Positions 1 to 7,425 of a stretch of DNA of 20,407 nucleotides are shown piece after piece (position 1 is the first letter of the stretch; every line of letters begins with the position of its first letter). The translations under genes were made by a program, and so were the position numbers. Source of the stretch: JAFGLP01 sp050014895. GTDB taxonomy: Bacteria; Chloroflexota; Dehalococcoidia; GIF9; UBA5629. The notes under the pieces are model-generated. The model ran no database searches and was not told where the DNA came from. It was given only the letters and a program-made list of their open reading frames with translations. The stretch spans positions 1 through 20,407 of the forward strand of contig JBEKCL010000042.1 of NCBI GenBank assembly GCA_050014895.1, in the 5' to 3' direction.

Positions 1-1
1 C

Positions 2-235
2 TGGGAGAACATTCAGAAGAATCCACAAGTAGCGATTGTAGTGGCGGACAGGGCTAAAATGCAGGGCTTCCGGTTTGAAGGCAAAGTTGAGGAGTTATTA
101 ACATCGGGTCCGCTGTATGATGAGGCGAAAAAACTTTCCGAAGCGATGAAAATCCCGGTCCCGCCCAAAGCTGCCGTAGTAGTAGAAATTAAAGAAATAT
201 ACGATCTGGGCAAGGGCGGCAGGAAAGTAGCATAA
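2..235 (+). CDS. PPOX-class FMN-binding split-barrel protein, C-terminal part
   Basis: The reading frame is open from the window edge to a TAA, giving about 77 residues, so the gene is cut at its 5' end. The visible part begins WENIQKNPQVAIVVADR and continues through QGFRFEGKVEEL and a short helix to KAAVVVEIKEIYDL. This strand pattern (hydrophobic strand, 'G.R.EGKVEEL', 'VVVEI.EIY') is typical of the second half of pyridoxamine 5'-phosphate oxidase-like flavin-binding split barrels. Such proteins bind FMN, or sometimes F420 or heme, as cytosolic dimers. The substrate cannot be told from this fragment. An internal GTG at 41 would give a 64-residue product, but the homology-like sequence continues upstream of it, so I do not take it as the start. 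The next gene begins 33 bp downstream on the same strand, which suggests co-transcription. Confidence 0.75.
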   Translation, partial: WENIQKNPQVAIVVADRAKMQGFRFEGKVEELLTSGPLYDEAKKLSEAMKIPVPPKAAVVVEIKEIYDLGKGGRKVA

Positions 236-268
236 CCTGAGATAATCAATATCAATAGGAGGAAAACA

Positions 269-892
269 ATGGCAGATGCATATCCGGTAAATCTGGCGAT
301 CGATTATCCCGATCGTAAGCTGAACAGGTGGAGTTCAGCTTTACGCATATTCTGGATTATCCCTATCGCCATCGTACTTGTTCTGCTGCTGGGCGGTAAC
401 TTCCAGTATGGCGTCAAAGAGGGGATAGGTGGTTGGGTAGAGGGAATTGGATTAGTAGTGCTTCCACTGGTTCTCATGCTCCTGTTCCGCAGGAAGTATC
501 CGAAATGGTGGTATGATTGGAATCTTGAACTGACCAAGTTTATGTTCAGGGTACGTGTATATGGTTCTCTGATGACCGATGTTTATCCTTCGACCGATGA
601 GGAGCAGACCGTGCATGTCGATATGCCTTATCCTGATGCTGCAGGACTTAATCGCTGGCTGCCCCTGGTCAAATGGTTCCTGGCGATACCTCACATTATT
701 GTGCTGGTCTTCCTGGGTATCGCAGCTTTAGTTGTCGTTATAATTGCATGGTTCGCCATTTTATTCACAGGCAGATTTCCAAAGGACTTGTTCACATTCG
801 TCGTTGATGTTTACAGGTGGGCGCTACGGGTGATGGCCTATGCAATGATAATGATAACCGACAAGTATCCTCCATTCCGTCTGGGTGTTTAA
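269..892 (+). CDS. DUF4389 membrane protein, two tandem DUF4389 units
   Basis: This 207-residue protein starts at an ATG with a perfect AGGAGG at 257-262, six bases upstream. It contains two similar units: YPVNLAIDYPDRKLNRW near residue 5 and VHVDMPYPDAAGLNRWLPLVKW near residue 115. Each is followed by hydrophobic helices, roughly 24-42, 52-70 and 133-170. The NRW...YP pattern after a beta-like lead and the ending TDKYPPF are hallmarks of the DUF4389 family, which has no established function. The protein is probably an inner-membrane protein with conserved aromatic loops. It sits in a forward cluster between the flavoprotein end and the glycyl radical enzyme, with short gaps of 33 and 52 bp, so it may share their transcript. 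No functional link can be read from the sequence. Confidence 0.85.
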   Translation: MADAYPVNLAIDYPDRKLNRWSSALRIFWIIPIAIVLVLLLGGNFQYGVKEGIGGWVEGIGLVVLPLVLMLLFRRKYPKWWYDWNLELTKFMFRVRVYGSLMTDVYPSTDEEQTVHVDMPYPDAAGLNRWLPLVKWFLAIPHIIVLVFLGIAALVVVIIAWFAILFTGRFPKDLFTFVVDVYRWALRVMAYAMIMITDKYPPFRLGV

Positions 893-944
893 ATCGACGC
901 ATATAGCCGAATAGAATAAATCCCAAAATTGAAAGGGTAAGATA

Positions 945-1301
945 ATGACCGCTGAAACGTTGGTTATGTCTGACAGGTTTCAACGCATCAAGAGCGGGTT
1001 GCAGTGCGAGCGGGTACATCTGTGCCCCGAGAGAGCATACTTAATCACGGATTTTTTCAAGCATCACGACGATCCTTCACAACCTGTAATTATCCGCAAA
1101 GCGCAGGCTACCCACTACCTGCTGGAGAATAAATCTGCCAGGATTTATCCCGATGAGCTGATAGTCGGAAATATGGGCAGTTTCCGTATCTCTGCCCTTA
1201 TGCAGCCGGAACTCAGCAGCATTTTTATGGCCACGGATATACTGAATATAGATAAGAGAAAAACCACCCCCTTGGATGGCTTTCTATCCGCATCTGTCTA
1301 A
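945..1301 (+). pseudogene. Glycyl radical enzyme, N-terminal fragment before a frameshift
   Basis: This frame encodes the N-terminal region of a pyruvate formate-lyase-like glycyl radical enzyme: SDRFQRIKSG, VHLCPERAYLITDFFK, PVIIRKAQATHYLLENK and IYPDELIVGN. All of these are recognisable parts of the PFL domain start. After RKTTP (codons near 1257-1271) the frame leaves the homologous sequence, reads LDGFLSASV and stops at 1301. In the +1 frame the natural continuation reads P-W-M-A-F-Y-P-H-L and runs on for 648 more codons. The change falls on a run of five C at 1267-1271, and four C would keep one frame. I therefore see one gene, 945-3222, of about 759 residues split by a single-base insertion. 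The insertion may be real or a sequencing error. The last nine residues before the stop are not native. Confidence 0.8.
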
Positions 1302-3222
1302 ATTCGCTCAATACCTGGGTGACCAGTTGGATGCCAGGTATTATTTGATAAATGAGGCGGGTGGAATAGGGCATTTTTTACCCGATTATGAGGGAATGCT
1401 CAGGCAGGGAGTTGAGGGATATCTCACTTCAATGAGCAATAAAAATAGTGATCTGAATCGGGCGGCGGGCATTGTATGCCGGGGACTGGTGGACTATGCC
1501 AACCATATGGCAGATGAAGCCGATTGCATGGCTAAAACTGAGAAAGATGTAGAAAGAAGCAATGAGCTTCATGAGATCGCCCGTATCTGCCGCACTGTGC
1601 CCTTAAAACCTGCATCCACTTTTCAGGAGGCTTTACAGTCACTGTGGTTCACACATATGGCTGTATGTTTGGAAGGCATAAATTCCGCTGTTTCATTCGG
1701 CAGGTTGGACCAGTACCTTTACCCCTACTATAAGCGTGATCTTGAGCGAGGCCGCATTACCCCTGAAAAAGCTAAAGAACTCCTGCTCTGCTTTTCCGCC
1801 AAGGCGGCGGAACATGTATTCCTGTTATCGGAAAAAGTCAGTCAATACCATGGCGGATACCTGGTCGTCCAGGCTGGCATAGTTGGAGGTATGGACAGGG
1901 AGGGCAAAGACGTTACCAACGACCTTACCTATATTATGCTGGATGTGATGGCTGAATCCGGATTGCGTGACCCCAATTATCAGGCTCGTGTGCATGGGGG
2001 TTCCCCCGACAGGTATTTAAAAAAGGTCGTAGAGGTGGCTAAGAAGGGCAATGGCGTCCCTGCTGTTTTCAATGATGAGGCCACGGTGAAGTCATTGGTT
2101 GCCAACGGCTATCCGCTCGAGGAAGCCAGGAATTATGCTCCGGTCGGCTGCGTGGAACCGGCATTGCCGGGCAAAAGCTTCTTCTCTACCGATGCGGCGC
2201 TTATGAACCTGCCCGTATGTCTTGAGCTGGCGCTCAACCGCGGCAGGCAGTTCGGAAGCAGGAAACTCGCAGGTTACCCTACTGCGGATGCCAGGGTTTT
2301 TAAATCGATCGATAAGGTGATGGAAGCGTTCACTGAACAGATCAACTGCATGGTAGGCCGGTTGGTGGAAAATATACAGGTGGTCGAGAAAGGAAACAGG
2401 GATTTTCACCCGACACCGTTTTCATCCATGCTGATTGATGGTTGTATACAATCAGGAAAAGACGTCACCGCCGGAGGTGCGCTTTATAATTCCAGTGGGA
2501 TACAGGGCGTAGGTGTTGCGGATGTGGCTGATTCACTGGCTGCATTGGATGAGCTGGTATTCAGAAGAAAGAAATATACCATGGGGCAGGTTGTTGAAGC
2601 GCTGAAAAATAATTTTCAAACCAATCGGGAGTTGCAGGCTGAGTTGGTTAATGCGCCTAAATATGGGAATGATCATAACCTGCCGGACGGCTATGCTAAT
2701 AAGGTAGTGGAGATCTTCTATAATGCTCTGGCCAGGCATAAGAATACGCGCGGCGGAAAGTATGTGCCCGGTTTTTACTCTGTTACCTGCCACGTAGCTT
2801 TTGGTGCACTTGTAGGAGCCTTGCCTAACGGACGCAAGGCCGGCGAACCGTTTGCCGCCAGCATGGGAGCTTCCAACGGCAGGGACAGGCTGGGAGCGAC
2901 TGCCCTTCTTAACTCGGTTGCAGCTATAGATCCCTGCCGGTCGCCTAATGGATACGCTTTAAATCTCAGCTTCGATCCTGCCACCATTAAAGGCGACCGG
3001 GGCGATGATATACTGGCATCTCTTGTAAAAGGCTTCTTTGAAAAAGGTGGAATGGAGGTGCAGTTCAACGTATTGTCCCGTGACCTGTTGGAAGATGCCC
3101 GCTGCAACCCCGGTAAATATCCCGGTATTGTCGTCCGTGTGGCCGGATACTGCGCCTATTTTGATGACCTGCCGGAAAGCGCTAAGCTGGAGATTATCCA
3201 GCGCACTGTGTTGAAAGCGTAA
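1276..3222 (+). CDS. Glycyl radical enzyme (PFL-like), catalytic part after the frameshift
   Basis: This 648-residue frame holds the main body of a glycyl radical enzyme. The active-site cysteine lies in GCVEP (Cys codon 2149-2151), followed by the typical stretch ALPGKSFFSTDAALMNLP. The glycyl radical site is RVAGYCAYF near the C-terminus (Gly codon 3145-3147). The Cys-Val-Glu arrangement is that of the decarboxylase and dehydratase-type enzymes (glycerol or diol dehydratase, choline lyase, hydroxyphenylacetate decarboxylase) and differs from the Cys-Cys pair of true PFL. The substrate class cannot be assigned from sequence alone. The ATG at 1276 is only the first ATG after the frameshift; the natural start is 945. 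Such enzymes need a radical SAM activase, and none is encoded within the window. They are oxygen-sensitive, which supports an anaerobic host. Confidence 0.9.
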   Translation: MAFYPHLSKFAQYLGDQLDARYYLINEAGGIGHFLPDYEGMLRQGVEGYLTSMSNKNSDLNRAAGIVCRGLVDYANHMADEADCMAKTEKDVERSNELHEIARICRTVPLKPASTFQEALQSLWFTHMAVCLEGINSAVSFGRLDQYLYPYYKRDLERGRITPEKAKELLLCFSAKAAEHVFLLSEKVSQYHGGYLVVQAGIVGGMDREGKDVTNDLTYIMLDVMAESGLRDPNYQARVHGGSPDRYLKKVVEVAKKGNGVPAVFNDEATVKSLVANGYPLEEARNYAPVGCVEPALPGKSFFSTDAALMNLPVCLELALNRGRQFGSRKLAGYPTADARVFKSIDKVMEAFTEQINCMVGRLVENIQVVEKGNRDFHPTPFSSMLIDGCIQSGKDVTAGGALYNSSGIQGVGVADVADSLAALDELVFRRKKYTMGQVVEALKNNFQTNRELQAELVNAPKYGNDHNLPDGYANKVVEIFYNALARHKNTRGGKYVPGFYSVTCHVAFGALVGALPNGRKAGEPFAASMGASNGRDRLGATALLNSVAAIDPCRSPNGYALNLSFDPATIKGDRGDDILASLVKGFFEKGGMEVQFNVLSRDLLEDARCNPGKYPGIVVRVAGYCAYFDDLPESAKLEIIQRTVLKA

Positions 3223-3270
3223 ATCCCCGATTATAAAATATTAAAAATTAATTTTAAACTGGAGAATGTG

Positions 3271-3597
3271 ATGGAAGAGTGTTTTTACACCAAAAAAGGC
3301 ATAGAAAAAGCCGCCAAAATGTTCACGCTTAAGCCGGAAATCATGAAGGCATTCCTGGATTTCGACGGTAAGGTTTTTACCGAAGGCAGCCTGAGTACGA
3401 AAAACAAGGAATTGATCGCTGTTGCCTGTGCACATGTAACGCAGTGCCCGTATTGTATCCAGGGTCATACTAAGAGGGCCAAAACGGCCGGGGCAAGCGA
3501 TGAAGAGATAGCCGAAGCTATCTTTGTCGCCGTAGCTATGCGTGCCGGGGGCGCAATGGCCCACAGTTGCATAGCCATGGGGACGCTGGAAGAATAG
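3271..3597 (+). CDS. Carboxymuconolactone decarboxylase/AhpD-like protein
   Basis: This 108-residue protein belongs to the CMD/AhpD-like all-helical family. The key motif CPYCIQGH, a CxxC followed by a histidine, sits in the middle and would form the redox-active site of the AhpD type. The flanking segments LSTKNKELIAVACAHVTQ and GASDEEIAEAIFVAVAMRAGGAM are typical of the family. Members act as small cytosolic peroxidase partners or remain functionally unassigned. I choose ATG 3271 over GTG 3268 because GGAG at 3261-3264 is then six bases upstream rather than three. The gene follows the glycyl radical enzyme by 48 bp on the same strand, so it is probably the last gene of that cluster. A role in oxidative protection of the radical enzyme is only a guess. 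Its stop lies five bases from the stop of the converging downstream gene. Confidence 0.88.
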   Translation: MEECFYTKKGIEKAAKMFTLKPEIMKAFLDFDGKVFTEGSLSTKNKELIAVACAHVTQCPYCIQGHTKRAKTAGASDEEIAEAIFVAVAMRAGGAMAHSCIAMGTLEE

Positions 3598-3602
3598 AAA
3601 GC

Positions 3603-5606
3603 CTAGCGGCCTTCACGTTTTTTCTTGTACATGAATTGGTCTGCCATATCGAGCAGGTCGCTGAGATTGTAGGGCTGTCCCTCTTCACTGGTGGAAAGGC
3701 CGATGCTCAATGACAGTTCATATGGTTTTTTCGAACTGGCATTGTACTCTTTGAGCTTGCTTTCCAGACGCTGGATAATGGCCTCAGAATAAGCTGGATC
3801 GCTGCCCGCCATGAAAACAGCGAATTCATCACCGTGAATGCGGGCCACAATATCTGATTCGCGGAAAGTCTCCTTAAGTATCTTGGCAGTATTAATCAGG
3901 GCCAAATCGCCTTCGGGGTGTCCCAGGGTATCGTTGATTGCTTTCATCTTGTTGACGTCGGCGAACAGCACTGTAACACCCCGGTTCATACGGTTGCTGA
4001 GTTTGAGTTGCTTATTGGCAAGTGTCAGGAAACCGCGCCTGTTATAAATCCCGGTGAGGTCATCCATGAGTGATAGCGACTTAAAAATCTCTTCCGTCTG
4101 TTTGCGCTTGGAGATATCTATTATGGAACCCAGCGCTGCCCTTCTGCCGTCGTAAAGAATCGAAGTGAGGGATTCCATGAACCATATCAGCTTGCCGCTT
4201 CTTGTCTTGACCCTGTAATCGTAAGTATATAGTTGGCCTTGAGGTGATTTCAATGACCTAATGGCATTTAGCCTGACAAACGCTTTATCTTCAGGCACGA
4301 CCAGCGAGAGGGGTTCTGTCCCGATCAATTCATTCTCTGAGTACTCGACATATGTCAGGAAATGGGGATTTACCAGCCTGAATGAATTGTCCTGCGCAAC
4401 ATACATACCTATCGGAGACATGCTAAAGATAGCCTTGAAAAGCTCCTCAGCCTGTTTACGTTCGGTGATGTCCTGTCCTGAACTGAATGAGCCGACAATT
4501 TTACCCGTCTCGTCCTTCAATAGTTCACTATGCCAGGAGAGGAGTCTTTCCTGTCCCGCGGCTGTCAGGACCGGCCTGTCTAAATATTTAATCAGTTCCT
4601 CTTGCCCGCTAATAAGCTTCGTATACCCTTCACTGGCTGCTCTCCGTATTTTTTCTGGGGTATATGTGTCAAACCAGGGTTTGCCCAGTATATCCTGTTC
4701 CTTTGCTCCGATGAGTTCCCTGCCTTTCCTGTTTATCAAAGTGACTTTTGCATCGGAATCCAGGGCGACGAGCATTGATTCTTCCAGGTCAAGCAGGTTT
4801 TCCAGCTTGTCCCTTTCTTTTTGAAGCAGGTCACGGCTGCTGGCCAGGTTTCGGAAGAGTATGTCATATGGTTGCTGCAGCCCGGTGACTGTAATTGCCC
4901 TGTATATTAAGAAAAAGGATACGATGTAAAAAAGGTGTCCCAGCATGTAAAACACGTTTGTCGAGTCCCTGTAAAGCATGAACGACGACTCAGCTACGAT
5001 GCCGAAGGCAATTGACAGCAGGATATAATATAGGACGGTTCGATGGAAGTATTGCCTTCTTATCCACAATAGTCCGCCGGCTATCATCAGGGCCGAGCAG
5101 ATTATAAATTCACTGCTTATTTTGAAGAGTGTAAGTCCCTGCCCGGGAATATATGCAATAGGGAAATTGCGCCACAACAGGACGGAGAGCAGGATTAAAC
5201 CTGTGACGAGAGCATATCCCAGCAGTGTGAGGCGTATTTTCAGCTTGCGGTGGATAAACACCACAGCTATCAACAGCGAAAAGCTCTGGATATACCTTGC
5301 TGAGATCCATAACTGGGTCTGTACGTTGGTGTTCAAATCGTTAAAAAGCGGCATGCCGTCAAAGGTCAGGGTATGCAGTAATTCCATGATCCCGACAAAA
5401 AGATACGCCATGCCCAGGAAAGTGAAATAGTTGTTATCGGTATAATTACGTGAATTCCATGCGACGATGAATATGGTAAAACATACAATGATGCTTAGAA
5501 ACTCTACCAGTATGTGAAAAAGCAGAAAGCTATATAGGCTGGTCAGGTAAATGCCTGCCAGGATTGCGATGCCAATCAGTACCCGGTAGATGATAGCTAA
5601 AACTAT
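3603..5606 (-). CDS. MASE3-PAS-PAS-GGDEF diguanylate cyclase
   Basis: Membrane-bound sensor that probably makes cyclic di-GMP. The order is a MASE3-type membrane domain of several helices (about residues 1-250), a short coiled linker (LLQKERDKLENLL), PAS 1, PAS 2 (SPIGMYVAQDNSFRLVNPHF) and a GGDEF domain. The signature is HGDEF, with the first Gly replaced by His. An RxxD inhibitory site (RESD) lies exactly five residues before it, suggesting product feedback. The first ATG at 5411 gives 602 residues but cuts MASE3: the frame is open to a TAG at 5619-5621 and reads FHILVEFLSIIVCFTIFIVAW and AWNSRNYTDNNYFTFLG, plain MASE3 sequence. GGAGG at 5613-5617 lies six bases before an ATA codon at 5604-5606, and no ATG, GTG or TTG is in frame there. 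I therefore extend to ATA, giving 667 residues. CTG at 5577-5579 is the alternative. Confidence 0.85.
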   Translation of the reverse strand: MVLAIIYRVLIGIAILAGIYLTSLYSFLLFHILVEFLSIIVCFTIFIVAWNSRNYTDNNYFTFLGMAYLFVGIMELLHTLTFDGMPLFNDLNTNVQTQLWISARYIQSFSLLIAVVFIHRKLKIRLTLLGYALVTGLILLSVLLWRNFPIAYIPGQGLTLFKISSEFIICSALMIAGGLLWIRRQYFHRTVLYYILLSIAFGIVAESSFMLYRDSTNVFYMLGHLFYIVSFFLIYRAITVTGLQQPYDILFRNLASSRDLLQKERDKLENLLDLEESMLVALDSDAKVTLINRKGRELIGAKEQDILGKPWFDTYTPEKIRRAASEGYTKLISGQEELIKYLDRPVLTAAGQERLLSWHSELLKDETGKIVGSFSSGQDITERKQAEELFKAIFSMSPIGMYVAQDNSFRLVNPHFLTYVEYSENELIGTEPLSLVVPEDKAFVRLNAIRSLKSPQGQLYTYDYRVKTRSGKLIWFMESLTSILYDGRRAALGSIIDISKRKQTEEIFKSLSLMDDLTGIYNRRGFLTLANKQLKLSNRMNRGVTVLFADVNKMKAINDTLGHPEGDLALINTAKILKETFRESDIVARIHGDEFAVFMAGSDPAYSEAIIQRLESKLKEYNASSKKPYELSLSIGLSTSEEGQPYNLSDLLDMADQFMYKKKREGR

Positions 5607-5665
5607 GGTGAGCCTCCGCTAACCAGAATCAGCTGATCAAATAAGGCCAGGTATCTGATGAATGA

Positions 5666-5674
5666 ATTATAACA
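5666..5674 (-). promoter_or_regulatory. Extended -10 promoter for the diguanylate cyclase gene
   Basis: On the reverse strand this reads TGTTATAAT, an extended -10 element (TGn-TATAAT). No convincing -35 box is seen 16-18 bases upstream. Transcription would start near 5659, leaving a leader of about 53 nt before the proposed ATA start at 5606. It is the only good promoter-like site between yraN and this gene. Confidence 0.5.
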
Positions 5675-5706
5675 GAAGTAAAGATGGATTTTAATTCGTC
5701 CGGTGT

Positions 5707-6069
5707 CTAGTTGATGGCGTTTTCAATGATTTCAATCCGTGTGGCTTTCTTGCCGTTCGAGTCGAACTCTATGGCCACAAAGTCGATCCGCCAATCGGGT
5801 GGCACGTCTTTGTGGCTGTTTAAATAGTCCAGCGCTGTTGAAACAAGCTTGTGCATTTTTTGCGTCGTTATGGATTCTTCGGGAGTTCCGAACGATGTGC
5901 CGCTTTTACTGCGTACTTCAACAAATACCAGGTAGTCCTTTTGTATGGCGATAATATCGATCTCCCCGTAACGGCAGCGGTAGTTTTTACCGATAATACG
6001 GTACCCTTTTTTCTTTAGAGCATTGCATGCCAGCTTCTCCCCGGCGCCTCCCAGTTCCTGCTTTCTCAA
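5707..6069 (-). CDS. yraN: YraN/UPF0102 family endonuclease-like protein
   Basis: The product is a UPF0102 protein with a restriction-endonuclease-like fold. The motifs seen are GGAGEKLACNALKKKGYRII, NYRCRYGEIDIIA and YLVFVEVRSK, which together form the E...GEID...EVR(K) core of the family. An upstream ATG at 6123 would give 138 residues, but the first 18 lie inside rnhB and do not look like the family. The TTG at 6067-6069 overlaps the rnhB TGA stop as TTGA and has GAGG five bases upstream. It gives MRKQELGGAGEKLA and 120 residues, the usual family length. I therefore choose TTG. It is translationally coupled to rnhB. The cellular role of YraN is not settled; a nucleic-acid transaction fits its constant neighbour rnhB. 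Confidence 0.88.
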   Translation of the reverse strand: MRKQELGGAGEKLACNALKKKGYRIIGKNYRCRYGEIDIIAIQKDYLVFVEVRSKSGTSFGTPEESITTQKMHKLVSTALDYLNSHKDVPPDWRIDFVAIEFDSNGKKATRIEIIENAIN

Positions 6070-6710
6070 AGCAGCCTCGTCAGGTCCTTGACCGGGCCGA
6101 ATGTAAAGCGGTGCACTTTGCATGCCCCGTAACGCTCAAGACACTCGAGGTGTTCGCTTGTGCCGTAACCCTTATGGTTAGCGAACTTATACCTGGGGTA
6201 CTTTGTGTCCAGCTCCAGCATCATGTGGTCGCGGGTTACTTTGGCAACAACCGATGCGCACGATATGCTGAGGCAGAGGAGGTCACCTCTGGTAATATTT
6301 TTCTGCGGAATGCGTAGCCCGGGCAATCTTACATAGTCGGTGAGTATGTAGTCCGGCGGGTTTGCCAGATGCGCCAGGGCCAGCTTCATGGCTTTCTTTG
6401 TAGCGTTTAGAATATTGATGTTGTCGATGACCTGCGGGGAGACCACGCCGATGCCGATTTCAATGCCTGCCTCATGCATCAGGTCCAGTATCTTTTCCCG
6501 CATGCTCTTATGCAGAAGCTTGCTGTCCCTCACCATATCCAGCCAGCCGTAAGCTGCATTATCAGGCAGCACCACCGTTGCCGCTACCACAGGACCTGCC
6601 AGTGCTCCCCGTCCTGCCTCATCCACTCCTGCAATACGCCGATACCCTGCTGATAAGAGGGCATCTTCCTCGTACCGGTTGGGCAATTTATCAAGTGTAC
6701 GTTTTTTCAA
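6066..6710 (-). CDS. rnhB: Ribonuclease HII
   Basis: RNase HII removes ribonucleotides and RNA from RNA-DNA hybrids. The 214-residue protein carries the N-terminal signature IAGVDEAGRGALAGPVVAA, with catalytic Asp30 and Glu31. It also has the middle strand YILTDYV with the third acidic residue and SCASVVAKVTRD with the fourth. The conserved tail NHKGYGTSEH is present. The start at 6710 is a TTG (TTG AAA AAA CGT) without a strong ribosome-binding site; a second TTG eight codons later is possible. It lies 30 bp downstream of tmk and overlaps yraN by four bases, so it is part of the pdxS-to-yraN reverse operon. Everything needed for activity seems present. Confidence 0.95.
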   Translation of the reverse strand: MKKRTLDKLPNRYEEDALLSAGYRRIAGVDEAGRGALAGPVVAATVVLPDNAAYGWLDMVRDSKLLHKSMREKILDLMHEAGIEIGIGVVSPQVIDNINILNATKKAMKLALAHLANPPDYILTDYVRLPGLRIPQKNITRGDLLCLSISCASVVAKVTRDHMMLELDTKYPRYKFANHKGYGTSEHLECLERYGACKVHRFTFGPVKDLTRLL

Positions 6711-6740
6711 TAGCTTTGCGGCCTTAGAGATCTATAGTTA

Positions 6741-7400
6741 TTACGGTTTATTGCTGTTTGTTGCGGGATAGCGGCTGTGGATAATAGGGGCAAGGCGTTC
6801 CCAGATTATCTCGCTGACGCGTTCTATGGTTTGCCCTGGTCCAACCACGAGCCAGCGGCCGGGGTTGTTCTGCGCCAAATTGAGATAGCCTTCCCTTATC
6901 TTGTGGTGAAAAGCTATGTTTTCTGCTTCAAACCTGTCATCAGCGCTATTGGACTTTCGCTGTAAACCCAACTCCGGAACGGTATCCAGCAGTACGGTAA
7001 GGTCCGGTTCGAGTCCGTCTGTCGCCATTGTGTTTACGGAAGTGATTAGCTTTAAGTCCAGCCCGCGGCCATATCCCTGGTAGACCAGCGTAGAATCGGT
7101 GAACCTGTCGCATATAACTACTTTCCCTGAATTAAGAGCGGGGTTGATAACATCGGTAATCAGTTGTGAACGGCAACTGACGAAAAGAAACAGTTCGGCC
7201 AGAGGGCTGATATTGATATCGCGCTTGACCTTTAAAAGGTCCCTGACCTTGTTGCCAAGCGGGGTCCCGCCGGGTTCTTGTGTCAGGACGGTCGGGATTT
7301 TATAGCTGTGTAGTCTTTTATTAAGCAGCCTGGTTTGAGTGCTTTTACCGCAGCCTTCGCAGCCTTCGAAAGTTATGAAGAAGCCGCGGGAGTTTGTCAT
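6741..7400 (-). CDS. tmk: Thymidylate kinase
   Basis: dTMP kinase, which phosphorylates dTMP to dTDP with ATP. The 219-residue product starts MTNSRGFFITFEG and has a P-loop GCEGCGKST (residues 13-21). It also has the substrate-binding DRF motif in CDRFTDSTLVYQGYGRG and a lid segment RKSNSADDRFE. The length is slightly above the usual 200-215. The ATG at 7400 has only a weak AGGA about 14 bases upstream and follows the R3H ATPase stop by 25 bp, so translation may rely on read-through from the operon. Nothing is missing from the active site. Confidence 0.95.
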   Translation of the reverse strand: MTNSRGFFITFEGCEGCGKSTQTRLLNKRLHSYKIPTVLTQEPGGTPLGNKVRDLLKVKRDINISPLAELFLFVSCRSQLITDVINPALNSGKVVICDRFTDSTLVYQGYGRGLDLKLITSVNTMATDGLEPDLTVLLDTVPELGLQRKSNSADDRFEAENIAFHHKIREGYLNLAQNNPGRWLVVGPGQTIERVSEIIWERLAPIIHSRYPATNSNKP

Positions 7401-7425
7401 AATTTAAAGATAAATCCTAATGATT

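Noticed and set aside
5707..6123. YraN starting at ATG 6123
   Set aside because: It would add 18 residues inside rnhB without family similarity. TTG 6069 has GAGG upstream, overlaps the rnhB stop, and gives the normal length.
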